A stretch of 64,000 nucleotides of DNA from Rhodocyclaceae bacterium (GCA_019455325.1 JACFMQ010000001.1:135071-199070); one strand, 5' to 3'. Positions 38,488-50,563 are shown, counted from the first letter of the stretch. Made by a program: numbers and translations. The notes: a model not told the origin generated them from the sequence alone.

Positions 38488-39999
38488 TCAATCGCTGGCC
38501 GGCCGATCCGCCGCCGCGGGCCCGACGACGGCATTGCGCCCGCGGTGCTTGGCGCGGTAGAGACGGTCGTCGGCGACGCGCAGCAGCGCCTCCAGCGTGT
38601 CGCCGTCGATGGCGTGGCAGGCGAGGCCGATGCTGGTGGTGATCTGCGGCAGGCCGTCGCCGCTGGTCATGCCGGCGACGGCGGCGCGGATGCGCTCGGC
38701 GATGGCAGCCCCGTCGACCGGACCGGTGTCCGGCAGCAGCACCATGAACTCCTCGCCGCCGACGCGGCCGAGCACGTCGCTCGGCCGCAGCAGCGCGCCG
38801 ATCGTTTCGCAGAAGCGTTCGAGCACCCGGTCGCCGGCGGCGTGCCCGTGGCGGTCGTTGACCTGCTTGAAGTGGTCGAGGTCGAGCGCGAGCAGCGACA
38901 GCGCGGCGCCGCTGCGCGCGGCGCGGGCGATCTCGGCCTCGGTGCGCTCGATGAAGTGGCGGCGGTTGGCGATGCCGGTGAGCGGGTCGGTGGCGGCGAG
39001 CCGGAGCAGTACGTCGTTGAGCTGGCGCAGCCGCTCGCTCGCTTCGTCGGCGTGGGCCTTGGCGGCACGCAGGTAGTCGATGACCTCGTCGTGGCTGAAG
39101 ACCAGCGAGAACGAGCGGGTCGTGTGGTAGGCGTGCAGCACGCCGTAGCCGAGCAGCAGGAAGCCGCCGGCGGAGATGGCGTGCGCCAGCCACCACAGAT
39201 GGTCCCACGGGCGGGCGAGGACGAAGGCGAACGAGGACTGGGCGAAGAAGGCGAGCGCCAGCGCGTAGAGCAGCATCAGCGGCGAGCCCGGCCGGCTGGC
39301 GAGCATGGCGACGACGCCGAGCAGCGCCAGGGCCAGCGCGCCGTATTCCGTGATCAGGCGCAGGGCCGGCATGGCCTGCGGCAGGGCGTGCGTGGCTGCG
39401 GCGACGAGCAGGTCGAGGACGACGAAGGCGGCGATCCAGGCGCCCCAGAAGGCGCGGGAGTCGCGCGTGGCGCGGTGGTCCGCCGGCCGGCCGTAGGCGA
39501 GCAGGCCGGCGAACAGGCAGGCGGCCATGACGAAGCGGGAGAGCGGGCCGTACAGCAGGAAGAGCCACAGATTGTCGTGGGCGGCGCGGGTGAACAGCCC
39601 GTGCGGCGCATAGACCAGCGTGAAGCCGAGGAAGGACAGCGTCAGCCAGCGCAGGAAGGGTTCGCCGGAGGAGCGGTAGCAGCGCCAGGTGACGAAGGTG
39701 ATGAAGGCGCTGATGGCGATGGCGACGGCGATGGCCGCCTCGTGGAAGGTGTGGTGCTCGAAGACCAGCCGCGGGTCGCGGAAGTAGAGGAGGTAGCCGA
39801 TGGCCACCAGCGGCACGGCGGCGAAGGCGGCGAGCAGGAGAAGCTCGCAGGCGCGCGTGACGGTGAATCCGTCGGCGGCCGGCGGCCGTTCCAGAAGGGC
39901 CAGTGCCTCAGGCCCGAGAGCCTCGGTAATGGCTGCGGACGGCCGTGCCGCCGCCGATTCTTCGACCGTCCCCCGCGGCCCGAATCGCGTCGCTTGCAT
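38488..39999 (-). CDS. Multi-pass membrane diguanylate cyclase
   Basis: A 503-residue protein with about seven or eight membrane helices (residues 50-295) in the style of the 7TM sensor of GGDEF enzymes, a short linker helix and a GGDEF domain (about 330-490). The active-site motif GGEEF is at 414-418 and the inhibitory RxxD at 405-408, so it should produce c-di-GMP under feedback control. It is the second such enzyme in the window. A 9-base perfect inverted repeat lies 13 bases upstream of the start. The stimulus is unknown. Confidence 0.92.
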   Translation of the reverse strand: MQATRFGPRGTVEESAAARPSAAITEALGPEALALLERPPAADGFTVTRACELLLLAAFAAVPLVAIGYLLYFRDPRLVFEHHTFHEAAIAVAIAISAFITFVTWRCYRSSGEPFLRWLTLSFLGFTLVYAPHGLFTRAAHDNLWLFLLYGPLSRFVMAACLFAGLLAYGRPADHRATRDSRAFWGAWIAAFVVLDLLVAAATHALPQAMPALRLITEYGALALALLGVVAMLASRPGSPLMLLYALALAFFAQSSFAFVLARPWDHLWWLAHAISAGGFLLLGYGVLHAYHTTRSFSLVFSHDEVIDYLRAAKAHADEASERLRQLNDVLLRLAATDPLTGIANRRHFIERTEAEIARAARSGAALSLLALDLDHFKQVNDRHGHAAGDRVLERFCETIGALLRPSDVLGRVGGEEFMVLLPDTGPVDGAAIAERIRAAVAGMTSGDGLPQITTSIGLACHAIDGDTLEALLRVADDRLYRAKHRGRNAVVGPAAADRPASD

Positions 40000-40125
40000 C
40001 GTTTCTCCGGCGGCGCCGCCGCATGGGCGGCGCCTCGTTGTCGTCGTCTGGCTGCGCGCGCGCTCCCATCGCGGCGCGTCGCGGCCGCGATGATAGCCTG
40101 CGGGCGCGGTTTTCCGCCAGTGTCG

Positions 40126-43017
<2,892 letters not shown>

Positions 43018-43091
43018 GCGGAATCCTCGGATGGCTCGATACGAAGCCGCCGCGCCGGCGTCGGCCGGGGCGGCGGCGCTGTCGGTGACGC

Positions 43092-43475
43092 TCAGGCGTC
43101 GGCGATCTTCTGATAGGCGGCGGCGTCGAGCAGGCCGTCGACGTCGGCAGCGTTGGCCGGCTTCAGCCGGAACAGCCAGGCGGCGTAGGCGTCCTGGTTC
43201 ACGCTCTCCGGTGCGTCGGCGGCGGACTGGTTCACCTCGACGACCTCGCCGGTGATCGGCGCATAGACGTCGGCGGCGGCCTTCACCGATTCGACGACTG
43301 CCATTTCCTGACCGGCGGCGTAGGCCTTGCCGACTTCCGGCAGTTCGAGGAAGACGAGGTCGCCGAGCGCTTCCTGCGCGTGGTCGGTGATGCCGACGGT
43401 GACGGTGCCGTCCGCTTCGGCGCGGATCCACTCGTGGCTTTCGGTGTACTTCAGGCTGGCGGGAACGTTGGACAT
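43092..43475 (-). CDS. gcvH: Glycine cleavage system H protein
   Basis: Lipoyl carrier that shuttles the aminomethyl group between GcvP, GcvT and the lipoamide dehydrogenase. The 127 residues contain [10 protein letters not shown] and the lipoylated Lys65 in [26 protein letters not shown] lies upstream of the ATG. The toxin gene of a VapC pair ends 19 bases before it on the same strand, where gcvT would be expected. Confidence 0.96.
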   Translation of the reverse strand: MSNVPASLKYTESHEWIRAEADGTVTVGITDHAQEALGDLVFLELPEVGKAYAAGQEMAVVESVKAAADVYAPITGEVVEVNQSAADAPESVNQDAYAAWLFRLKPANAADVDGLLDAAAYQKIADA

Positions 43476-43494
43476 GGGAGTCTCCTGGGGAAGA

Positions 43495-43890
43495 TCATTC
43501 GGAAAACGGGTTGAGGAGGGCGATGCCGCAGCCCTCGAAATCGCGGGTATTGCGGGTGACAAGCGCGAGGTTGTGCGCCTGCGCGGTGGCGGCGATGAGC
43601 ATGTCGGCCTGGGTTCGCGTGATGCCGCGTCTGAGAAATTCGCCGCGCATCCGGCCGGCACGCTGGGCGATATCCGACGTGACCGGCAGAACCCGATGAG
43701 ATTCCTGGAACTGGTCGAGCCATTGAAGCAATTCCACGCTCGGTTTTCGCGATACGCCAAAACACAGTTCGTCGATGGTGATTGCGCTCACGGTCAGTTG
43801 GTCGACCGTCGACAGCCAGCGCAGGACGCCCGGGTTGGGGCGCCGCCGGGAAAGCTCGCTGGCGATGTTGGTGTCGACGAGAAAACTCAT
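43495..43890 (-). CDS. PIN-domain toxin (VapC/FitB type) within the gcv operon
   Basis: A 131-residue ribonuclease toxin. Acidic residues of the PIN site are in [35 protein letters not shown] and RNTRDFEGC; the C-terminal GIALLNPF is typical of FitB/VapC proteins. Its ATG overlaps the antitoxin stop (ATGA). Antitoxin and toxin sit between gcvT and gcvH on the same strand, so gcvHP transcription from the gcvT promoter must run through them. Confidence 0.92.
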   Translation of the reverse strand: MSFLVDTNIASELSRRRPNPGVLRWLSTVDQLTVSAITIDELCFGVSRKPSVELLQWLDQFQESHRVLPVTSDIAQRAGRMRGEFLRRGITRTQADMLIAATAQAHNLALVTRNTRDFEGCGIALLNPFSE

Positions 43891-44219
43891 GCTCGGGCGC
43901 CCGGCGCCGATTCCGGATGCTCTTCTTCCAGCATCTGAACCATGGCGTTGGGACGGTCGGACCTCACGCCGCAATCGAGGCCGTCCTCATGGCCGGCGTC
44001 GATCAGCAGCCGTCGAAGTTCGGCAAATTCGTCGGCGAGGCTGCGGCGTGGTCTGGCGGCACGTTCCGCCTTCCATACGCGGTACTCGGCCAGTTCCTCG
44101 GCGGCGATCACCGCCGCCACCGGCCGGTTGCGGCTGTAGATGAGCTGCGGTTCGTGCGCCGCTTCACGGATCACCTCCGACAGATGCTGCTTGGCTTGGC
44201 CGACGTTCCAGTTGTTCAT
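43887..44219 (-). CDS. Phd/YefM family antitoxin within the gcv operon
   Basis: A 110-residue antitoxin. Residues 1-50 (WNVGQAKQHLSEVIREAAHEPQLIYSRNRPVAAVIAAEELAEY) are the Phd/YefM fold; the remaining 60 residues are longer than usual and end in an acidic, proline-rich tail. AAGGAG precedes the ATG. It lies 55 bases after the gcvT stop and has its own promoter with a dyad around the -10 box, suited to self-repression by the antitoxin-toxin complex. Confidence 0.9.
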   Translation of the reverse strand: MNNWNVGQAKQHLSEVIREAAHEPQLIYSRNRPVAAVIAAEELAEYRVWKAERAARPRRSLADEFAELRRLLIDAGHEDGLDCGVRSDRPNAMVQMLEEEHPESAPGARA

Positions 44220-44230
44220 TGCCCGCTCCT

Positions 44231-44278
44231 TGTGTCCATGTTTCGAATCCATTATAGACACGATCCGTGGACAATCAA
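44231..44278 (-). promoter_or_regulatory. Promoter and candidate operator of the internal toxin-antitoxin pair
   Basis: On the minus strand TTGATT (44278-44273) and TATAAT (44256-44251) are 16 bases apart. The -35 box contains the TGA stop codon of gcvT. GTGTC and GACAC arms enclose the -10 box, and TGTCCA/TGGACA form a wider inverted repeat. This is the kind of dyad bound by Phd-type antitoxins. Confidence 0.65.
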
Positions 44279-45372
44279 ATCTGGACGAGCGCCTTGCCGT
44301 TGCGGACGAACGGCGGCTTGACGACCTTCGCCGCGAGGCGCTTGTCGCGGATTTCGACCTCGACGACGTCACCGGCGGCGACGCCGAGCGGCAGGCGGGC
44401 GAGCGCGATCGACTGCTGCAGCGTCGGCGAGAAGGTGCCGCTGGTGATCTCGCCGTCGCCGTGCGCCGTAATCACCTTCTGGTGGCTGCGCAGCACGCCC
44501 TTGTCGAGCAGCACGAGGCCGAGGAACTGCTTCTGCTGGCCGCCGGCGACGAGCGCCGCCCGGCCGACGAAGTCGCGCTCCGATTTCAGGTCGACGGTCC
44601 ACGCCAGCCCGGCGTCGAGCGGCGATACGGTCTCGTCCATGTCGTTGCCGTAGAGGTTCATGCCGGCTTCGAGGCGCAGCGTGTCGCGCGCGCCGAGGCC
44701 GCACTGGGCGACGCCGGCGGCGACGAGCGCCCGCCACAGGTCGGCGGCCTGGGCCGCGGGCAGCGCGATCTCGAAGCCGGCCTCGCCGGTGTAGCCGGTG
44801 GTGGCGACGAAATACTCGCCGACCTGCACGCCGAAGAACGGACCGAGGTTCTCGGTCGCCGCCCTGACCTGCGGCAGCACCTGCCACACCTTCGCCTTGG
44901 CGTTCGGGCCCTGCACCGCGATCATGGCGAGCGGATCGTTGCCGTCGCGGCGTTCGGTGATCGTCAGGTCCAGGCCCCAGTCCTTGCGGCGGGCGTCCAT
45001 CCAGGCGAGGTCCTTGATCGCGGTGCCGGCGTTGATGACGACGCGGAAGCGCGCGTCGTCGAGGTAGTAGATGATCAGGTCGTCGACGACGCCGCCGGCG
45101 TCGTTGAGCATCGCCGAGTAGAGCGCCTTGCCTGGCGTCTTCAGCCGGTCGACGTCGTTGGCCACCAGCCGGCGCAGGAAGGTTTTCGCATCCGGGCCGG
45201 CGACGTCGACGGCGCACATGTGCGAGACGTCGAACATGCCGCAGTCGCGGCGCACCGCGTGGTGCTCCTCGATCTGCGAGCCATAGTTGACCGGCATGTC
45301 CCAGCCGCCGAAATCGACCATCCGGGCGCCGGCCGCGCGGTGCACTTCGTTGAGTACGGTTTTTTGCGTCAT
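44275..45372 (-). CDS. gcvT: Aminomethyltransferase, T protein
   Basis: Moves the methylene group from GcvH to tetrahydrofolate, releasing ammonia. The 365-residue enzyme shows [21 protein letters not shown], the folate-site Asp in [30 protein letters not shown] and [24 protein letters not shown] precedes the ATG. It is the first gene of the gcv operon, behind a tandem glycine riboswitch and terminator. Confidence 0.97.
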   Translation of the reverse strand: MTQKTVLNEVHRAAGARMVDFGGWDMPVNYGSQIEEHHAVRRDCGMFDVSHMCAVDVAGPDAKTFLRRLVANDVDRLKTPGKALYSAMLNDAGGVVDDLIIYYLDDARFRVVINAGTAIKDLAWMDARRKDWGLDLTITERRDGNDPLAMIAVQGPNAKAKVWQVLPQVRAATENLGPFFGVQVGEYFVATTGYTGEAGFEIALPAAQAADLWRALVAAGVAQCGLGARDTLRLEAGMNLYGNDMDETVSPLDAGLAWTVDLKSERDFVGRAALVAGGQQKQFLGLVLLDKGVLRSHQKVITAHGDGEITSGTFSPTLQQSIALARLPLGVAAGDVVEVEIRDKRLAAKVVKPPFVRNGKALVQI

Positions 45373-45415
45373 ATCAGTCCCTTGGGCGAGGGTGTTGAGT
45401 CGGTTTCCAGAAACG

Positions 45416-45444
45416 AAAAAGGGGCGAGCCAAAAAGCTCACCCC
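45416..45444 (-). terminator. Riboswitch-controlled terminator before gcvT
   Basis: On the minus strand GGGGTGAGC (45444-45436) pairs with GCTCGCCCC (45429-45421) with one G-U pair, around a loop rich in U, and is followed by TTTTT (45420-45416). The 5' arm begins in the last conserved bases of the second glycine aptamer, so aptamer folding and terminator folding compete. Glycine binding should favour read-through into gcvT. Confidence 0.8.
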
Positions 45445-45613
45445 TCTGTCCTTGGTACCTGAGAGATTGGTCGCCGGATCGGCGACTTGCCCCGTCGGTG
45501 GATGGTCCTGGCGTCCATCGCTCTCCAGAGAATTCGATGCCGCGAAACGGTCCTTTTGCCTGAGCGGTTGCGGGTGCGTTGCGCCTTCGGCGACTGCGGT
45601 GCAGTTCTCTTCC
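45445..45613 (-). ncRNA. Tandem glycine riboswitch
   Basis: On the minus strand two aptamers follow one another. The first runs from GGAAGAGAAC (45613) through GCCGAAGGCGCAA to GCTCAGGCAAAAGGACCG; the second from CTCTGGAGAG through CCGACGGGGCAAG to CTCTCAGGTACCAAGGACAG. These are the conserved segments of the gcvT motif (GGAGAG, CCGA-GGGGCAA, CUCAGGCA-AGGACAG). The 391 bases between gcvT and the divergent rnm gene hold this element, its terminator and its promoter. It links gcv expression to glycine level. Confidence 0.9.
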
Positions 45614-45626
45614 GTTTGCGGCTCGG

Positions 45627-45656
45627 ACTATACCGGCTCGCCGTCGCCGCTGGCAA
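45627..45656 (-). promoter_or_regulatory. Promoter of the gcv riboswitch transcript
   Basis: On the minus strand TTGCCA (45656-45651) and TATAGT (45632-45627) are 18 bases apart. Transcription would start about 45620, just before the first aptamer. Confidence 0.65.
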
Positions 45657-45763
45657 GGAGGGCGCTCCTGCCGCGCGCTGCGGCCCGGTCCGCAAGCCCG
45701 CGGGGACGGGGCGTCCGCCTCGCTGTGCTATCATTCCCGCCTTCCGGAAAGTCGCTTCCTACC

Positions 45764-46594
45764 GTGCTCAACGCCGATCTCCACTGCCATTCGACCGCCT
45801 CCGACGGCCTGCTCTCGCCGTCCGAGGTGGCGCGTCGCGCCGCCGCCAACGGCGTCGAGCTGCTGGCGCTGACCGACCACGACGACATCGCCGGCCTCGC
45901 CGCGGCGCGCGAGGCGGCCGCGGCCATGGGCATGGCCTTCGTCGCCGGCGTCGAGGTGTCGATCGAGTGGGAGGGCATGCAGATCCACGTCGTCGGCCTC
46001 GATTTCGACCCGCAGGACGCGGCGCTGAACGCCGGGCTGGCCGGCATCCGCGCCGGCCGCGTCGAGCGCGCCCGGCGCATGGCGGCGGCGCTGGAGAAGT
46101 TCGGCATCGGCGGTGCCTTCGACGGCGCCATGCGCCACGCCGAGAACCCGAACCTGGTCTCGCGCGCGCATTTCGCCCGCTACCTGGTCGAGGCCAAGGT
46201 GTGCAAGGACGTGCGCAGCGTCTTCGAGTCCTACCTGGTGCCCGGCAAGCCGGGCTACGTCGACCACCGCTGGGCTTCGGTCGCCGACTGCGTCGGCTGG
46301 ATCAACGGCGCCGGCGGCATCGCCGTCGTCGCCCACCCGGCGCGCTACAAGATCTCCAACGGCGCGCTGCGGCGCTTCCTCGGCGAATTCAAGGATTTCG
46401 GCGGACAGGCCATCGAGGTCGTCTCCGGCAGCCATTCGCTCGACGACGTCGGCGTCTTCGGCCGGCTGGCGCGCGAGTTCGGCTTCCTGGCCTCGCGCGG
46501 CTCCGACTTCCACGGGCCGCAGGAGAGCTACGTCGACCTCGGCCGCCTCGGCCCGCTGCCGGACGGCCTGACGCCGGTCTGGGAATCGTTCTGA
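45764..46594 (+). CDS. rnm: PHP-domain 5'-3' exoribonuclease (RNase AM)
   Basis: A 276-residue PHP metallo-hydrolase of the YciV (TrpH) family. E. coli YciV, RNase AM, trims the 5' ends of rRNAs and degrades short RNA from the 5' end. Metal-binding residues are seen in DLHCHSTASDG (His7, His9), LTDHDD, VEVSIEWEG, AHPARY and SDFHGP. It starts with GTG and is followed seven bases later by yciO, the same pairing as in E. coli. Confidence 0.88.
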   Translation: MLNADLHCHSTASDGLLSPSEVARRAAANGVELLALTDHDDIAGLAAAREAAAAMGMAFVAGVEVSIEWEGMQIHVVGLDFDPQDAALNAGLAGIRAGRVERARRMAAALEKFGIGGAFDGAMRHAENPNLVSRAHFARYLVEAKVCKDVRSVFESYLVPGKPGYVDHRWASVADCVGWINGAGGIAVVAHPARYKISNGALRRFLGEFKDFGGQAIEVVSGSHSLDDVGVFGRLAREFGFLASRGSDFHGPQESYVDLGRLGPLPDGLTPVWESF

Positions 46595-46601
46595 GCCGCG
46601 C

Positions 46602-47231
46602 ATGACGCAATACCTGCAGATCCACCCGGACGACCCGCAGCCGCGCTACCTGGAGCGCGCGGCGGCGATCGTGCGCGACGGCGGCCTGGTCGCCTTTCCC
46701 ACCGATTCTTGCTACGCGCTCGGCTGCCACCTCGGCGACAAGGCGGCGGTGGACCGCATCCGCGCCATCCGCCAGGTCGACGAACGCCACCACCTGACGC
46801 TGATGTGCCGCGACCTTTCCGAGATCGCCCAGTACGCCCGCGTCGACAACGCGCAGTACCGGCTGCTCAAGGCGACGACGCCGGGCAGCTACACCTTCAT
46901 CCTCGAAGGCACCAAGGAGCTGCCGCGGCGCGTGCTGCACCCGAAGCGCAAGACCATCGGCCTGCGCGTGCCCGACCACCGCGTGGCACTGGCGCTGCTG
47001 GCGTCGCTCGGCGAGCCGCTGCTGACGACGACGCTGCTGCTGCCCGGCGACGAGGCGCCGCTGACCGAGGGCTGGGAAATCCAGGACCGGCTCGACGGCC
47101 AGCTCGAACTGATCCTCGACGGCGGCCACTGCGGCACCGAGCCGACCACCGTCGTCGACCTCACCGGCGGCCAGCCGGCGCTGATCCGCACCGGCCGCGG
47201 CAGCCTGGCGCCGTTCGCCTTCTCCGATTGA
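46602..47231 (+). CDS. yciO: YciO family protein (Sua5/TsaC-like)
   Basis: A 209-residue relative of TsaC/Sua5, the threonylcarbamoyl-AMP synthases of t6A tRNA modification. The N-terminal IVRDGGLVAFPTDSCYALGCHL and the KPR-like site with KRKTIGLRVPDH are present. YciO proteins have at best weak TsaC activity, and their own role is uncertain. It lies between rnm and the site-2 protease gene, with spacings of seven and four bases. Confidence 0.88.
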   Translation: MTQYLQIHPDDPQPRYLERAAAIVRDGGLVAFPTDSCYALGCHLGDKAAVDRIRAIRQVDERHHLTLMCRDLSEIAQYARVDNAQYRLLKATTPGSYTFILEGTKELPRRVLHPKRKTIGLRVPDHRVALALLASLGEPLLTTTLLLPGDEAPLTEGWEIQDRLDGQLELILDGGHCGTEPTTVVDLTGGQPALIRTGRGSLAPFAFSD

Positions 47232-47235
47232 GCGC

Positions 47236-47895
47236 ATGGACATCTACGCCCTGATCCAGGCGATCGCCATCGCCGCGCTGCCGGTGGTGCTGGCGATCAC
47301 GCTGCACGAGGCGGCGCACGGCTACGTCGCCCGCCGCTTCGGCGACCCGACGGCGTGGATGGCCGGGCGCATCACCGTCAACCCGCTCAAGCACATCGAT
47401 CCGATCGGCACCGTCCTCGTGCCGCTGCTGATCCTCATCGTCTCCACCGGCGGCTTCCTCTTCGGCTGGGCGAAGCCGGTGCCGGTGAACTTCGGCAACC
47501 TGAGGAACCCCAAGCGCGACATGCTCTGGGTCGCCGCCGCCGGCCCCGGCGCCAATCTGGTCATGGCGCTCGCCTGGGCGGCGCTGATGAAGCTCGCCTG
47601 GCTGCTGCCGTTCAACTATTTCAGCCTGCCGATGGCGCGCATGGCCGAGATCGGCATCCTCATCAACGTCAGCCTGATGGTCCTCAACCTGCTGCCGCTG
47701 CCGCCGCTCGACGGCGGCCGCATCGCCGTCAGCCTGCTGCCGACGCGACAGGCGCTGGCCTTCGCGCAGCTCGAGCGCTGGGGCTTCCCGATCCTGCTCG
47801 TGCTGCTGTTTACCGGTATCCTTGGCAGCGTGCTGCGGCCGCTGATGACCGTCGTCACGAGCCTCATCGCCACGATTTTCCAGTTACCCACCTGA
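47236..47895 (+). CDS. Site-2 protease family (M50) membrane protein
   Basis: A 219-residue intramembrane metalloprotease homologue with about six helices. The zinc-binding HEAAH is at residues 24-28, and the second motif NLLPLPPLDGGR supplies the third ligand Asp. The Gly-rich AAAGPGANL lies between. It has no PDZ domain, unlike RseP. The substrate is unknown. trpS starts nine bases after its stop. Confidence 0.9.
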   Translation: MDIYALIQAIAIAALPVVLAITLHEAAHGYVARRFGDPTAWMAGRITVNPLKHIDPIGTVLVPLLILIVSTGGFLFGWAKPVPVNFGNLRNPKRDMLWVAAAGPGANLVMALAWAALMKLAWLLPFNYFSLPMARMAEIGILINVSLMVLNLLPLPPLDGGRIAVSLLPTRQALAFAQLERWGFPILLVLLFTGILGSVLRPLMTVVTSLIATIFQLPT

Positions 47896-47903
47896 TCACC
47901 ACC

Positions 47904-49106
47904 ATGTACCAGGAACGCGTCCTTTCCGGCATGCGCCCCACCGGCAGCCTGCACCTCGGCCACTACCACGGCGTCCTCAAGAACTGGGTCGGGCTGCAGC
48001 ACGAATACCCGTGCCTGTTCTTCGTCGCCGACTGGCACGCGCTGACCACGCACTACGACGACCCGCGCGGCATCGACGGCGCCACCTGGGACATGGTCAT
48101 CGACTGGCTGGCCGCCGGCGTCGATCCGGAGAAGGCGAGCCTCTTCATTCAGTCGCAGGTGCTGGAGCACGCCGAACTGCACCTGCTGCTGTCGATGACG
48201 ACGCCGCTCGGCTGGCTGGAACGCGTGCCGACCTACAAGGACCAGCAGGAAAAGCTCACGCACAAGGATCTGACCACCTACGGCTTCCTCGGCTACCCGC
48301 TGCTGATGAGCGCCGACATCCTGATCTACCGCGCCGACAAGGTGCCGGTCGGCGAGGACCAGTTGCCGCACGTCGAATTCACGCGCGAGCTGGCGCGCCG
48401 CTTCAACCACATGTACGGCCGCGAGCCGGGCTTCGAGGAAAAGGCCAGGGCGGCGGTGAAAAGCCTCGGCAGCAAGCGCGCGCGCAGCTTCGAGCATTTC
48501 CGCACGCGCTTCCAGCAGGATGGCGACGCGGGCGCGGTAGCCAAGGCGCGCGCGCTGCTCGACGAGGTCGACAACCTGCCGCACGAGGACCGCGAGCGCC
48601 TGTGCGGCTACCTGGAAGGCACCGGCAAGATGATCCTCGTCGAGCCCGGCGCGCTGCTCACCGAAGAATCGAAGATGCCGGGCCTCGACGGGCAGAAGAT
48701 GTCCAAGTCGTACAACAACACGATCACGCTGCGCGAGGACGCAGCCTCGGTGACGCAGAAGGTGCGGCGCATGCCGACCGACCCGGCGCGCGTGCGCCGC
48801 ACCGACCCCGGCGAACCGACGCGCTGCCCGGTCTGGCAACTGCACGAGGTCTATTCGAACGACGAGGTGAAAGCCTGGGTGCAGCAAGGCTGCCGCTCGG
48901 CCGGCATCGGCTGCCTGGAGTGCAAGCAGCCGGTGATCGACGGCATCATCAAGGAGCAGGCGCCGATGCGCGAGCGCGCGCAGCGCTACCTCGACAACCC
49001 GGCGCTGGTGCGCGAGATCGTCGCCGCCGGCAACGAGAAGGCGAGGAAGCTCGCCGGCGAGACGATGCGCGACGTGCGCGCGGCGATGGGCCTCGGCTAC
49101 CGCTGA
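47904..49106 (+). CDS. trpS: Tryptophanyl-tRNA synthetase
   Basis: Class I synthetase, 400 residues. The HIGH-type motif is GSLHLGHYHG and the KMSKS loop is in GQKMSKSYNN. The protein is about 65 residues longer than the E. coli enzyme; the extra part (about residues 170-255, rich in charged residues with RARSFEHFRTRF) lies between the two signature motifs and is usual in Betaproteobacteria. scpA follows 25 bases later. Confidence 0.96.
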   Translation: MYQERVLSGMRPTGSLHLGHYHGVLKNWVGLQHEYPCLFFVADWHALTTHYDDPRGIDGATWDMVIDWLAAGVDPEKASLFIQSQVLEHAELHLLLSMTTPLGWLERVPTYKDQQEKLTHKDLTTYGFLGYPLLMSADILIYRADKVPVGEDQLPHVEFTRELARRFNHMYGREPGFEEKARAAVKSLGSKRARSFEHFRTRFQQDGDAGAVAKARALLDEVDNLPHEDRERLCGYLEGTGKMILVEPGALLTEESKMPGLDGQKMSKSYNNTITLREDAASVTQKVRRMPTDPARVRRTDPGEPTRCPVWQLHEVYSNDEVKAWVQQGCRSAGIGCLECKQPVIDGIIKEQAPMRERAQRYLDNPALVREIVAAGNEKARKLAGETMRDVRAAMGLGYR

Positions 49107-49131
49107 ACCGGGCGCCGGCGGAACCACGGGC

Positions 49132-50028
49132 ATGAGCGAGAACGGGCTCCTCGAAGGCATCGAGCCGCCGCCCCCGCCGGCGGAGGCGGCCGGCGCCGAG
49201 CCGGTGGCGCGCATCTACGGCCAGCCACTGGAACAGTTGCCGCTGGACCTGTATATTCCGCCCGACGCGCTGGCGGTGATGCTCGACGCCTTCGAAGGGC
49301 CGCTCGACCTGCTGCTCTACCTGATCCGCAAGGCCAACGTAAACATCCTCGACATTCCGATGGCGCCGCTGACGCGCCAGTACCTGGACTACGTCGAGGC
49401 GATGCGCTCCCGGAACCTGGAACTCGCCGCCGACTACCTGGTGATGGCGGCGATGCTGATCGAGATCAAGTCGCGCATGCTGTTGCCGCGGCCGAAGGCG
49501 GCCGAGGGCGAGGAGGTCGAGGACCCGCGCGCCGAGCTGGTGCGCCGCCTGGTCGAATACGAGCAGATGAAGCTCGCCGCCGCGAAGCTCGACGCGCTGC
49601 CGCAGGCCGAGCGCGACTTCGCCTGGGTCGAGGTCTGGGTCGAGAAGTCGATGGTGCGGCGCTTCCCGGACGTGAACGTCGTCGACCTGCAGGAAGCCTG
49701 GACGGCGATCCTGCGCCAGGCGAAGCTGCACAAGCACCACCGGGTGCAGCGCGAGGAGCTGTCGGTGCGCGAGCACATGGGCATCATCCTGCGCCAGTTG
49801 CGCGAGACCGACGGCTTCGTCGAGTTCGTGCGCATGTTCGAGCCGGCGATGGGCGTCGCCGGCGTCGTCGTGCATTTCCTGGCGATGCTGGAACTGGCGC
49901 GCGAGCACCTGGTCGAGATCACCCAGACCGAAGCCTTTGACCCGATTTACGTGAGGTTGGCCGATGGAAGAAGTGTCGAACCCGCCGTCGAACAGCCCGA
50001 CGGAGACGCCGAGCAGCCTGCCGGATAA
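49132..50028 (+). CDS. scpA: Segregation and condensation protein A
   Basis: Kleisin subunit that bridges SMC heads; smc is encoded at 59892. The 298 residues include the kleisin N-terminal region ([34 protein letters not shown]) and [11 protein letters not shown]-type sequence, with a C-terminal winged helix (about 225-280). It has an extra proline-rich N-terminus. The gene overlaps scpB by 65 bases in another frame. Confidence 0.94.
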   Translation: MSENGLLEGIEPPPPPAEAAGAEPVARIYGQPLEQLPLDLYIPPDALAVMLDAFEGPLDLLLYLIRKANVNILDIPMAPLTRQYLDYVEAMRSRNLELAADYLVMAAMLIEIKSRMLLPRPKAAEGEEVEDPRAELVRRLVEYEQMKLAAAKLDALPQAERDFAWVEVWVEKSMVRRFPDVNVVDLQEAWTAILRQAKLHKHHRVQREELSVREHMGIILRQLRETDGFVEFVRMFEPAMGVAGVVVHFLAMLELAREHLVEITQTEAFDPIYVRLADGRSVEPAVEQPDGDAEQPAG

Positions 50029-50563
50029 CCCGGACGCGCTGAAGCGCGTGCTGGAAGCGGCGCTGCTCGCCGCGCAGGAGCCGCTGCCGGTGAGCGACCT
50101 GCGCCGGATGTTCGTCGAGGATATCGGCAGCGACGTCGTCAGGAAGCTGCTCGACGAGCTGCGCGACGAATGGAGCGGCCGGCCGGCCGAACTGGTGCAG
50201 CTCGCCAGCGGCTGGCGCTTCCGCACGCGGCCGGAATACCTCGGCTACCTGGCGCGGCTGAACCCGGAGAAGCCGCCGAAGTACTCGCGCGCCGTGCTCG
50301 AAACGCTGGCCATCATCGCCTACCGGCAGCCGGTGACGCGCGGCGACATCGAGGACATCCGCGGCGTCACCGTCGCCTCGCAGATCATCAAGGCGCTGGA
50401 GGAGCGTGGCTGGGTCGACGCCGTCGGCCACCGCGACACGCCGGGACGGCCGGCGCTCTACGCGACCACCAAGAAATTCCTCGACGACCTCGGCCTGCGC
50501 AGCCTGACCGAGCTGCCGCCGCTGGAGCAGATCAACCAAGCACTGGAACTGGCCAATGGTTAA
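49964..50563 (+). CDS. scpB: Segregation and condensation protein B
   Basis: Kite subunit of the SMC-ScpAB complex: two winged-helix domains, with [16 protein letters not shown] at the start and [23 protein letters not shown] in the second. The product has 199 residues. The start ATG lies inside scpA, with GAGG-like bases (GTGAGGTTGGCCG) upstream. The first 20 residues are Pro/Ser-rich and probably disordered. rluB overlaps its last eight bases. Confidence 0.94.
   Translation: MEEVSNPPSNSPTETPSSLPDNPDALKRVLEAALLAAQEPLPVSDLRRMFVEDIGSDVVRKLLDELRDEWSGRPAELVQLASGWRFRTRPEYLGYLARLNPEKPPKYSRAVLETLAIIAYRQPVTRGDIEDIRGVTVASQIIKALEERGWVDAVGHRDTPGRPALYATTKKFLDDLGLRSLTELPPLEQINQALELANG

Noticed and set aside
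40012-40034. Perfect 9-base inverted repeat upstream of the second GGDEF gene considered as terminator
   Set aside because: No T run follows on either strand; such GC-only stems are frequent by chance at this base composition.
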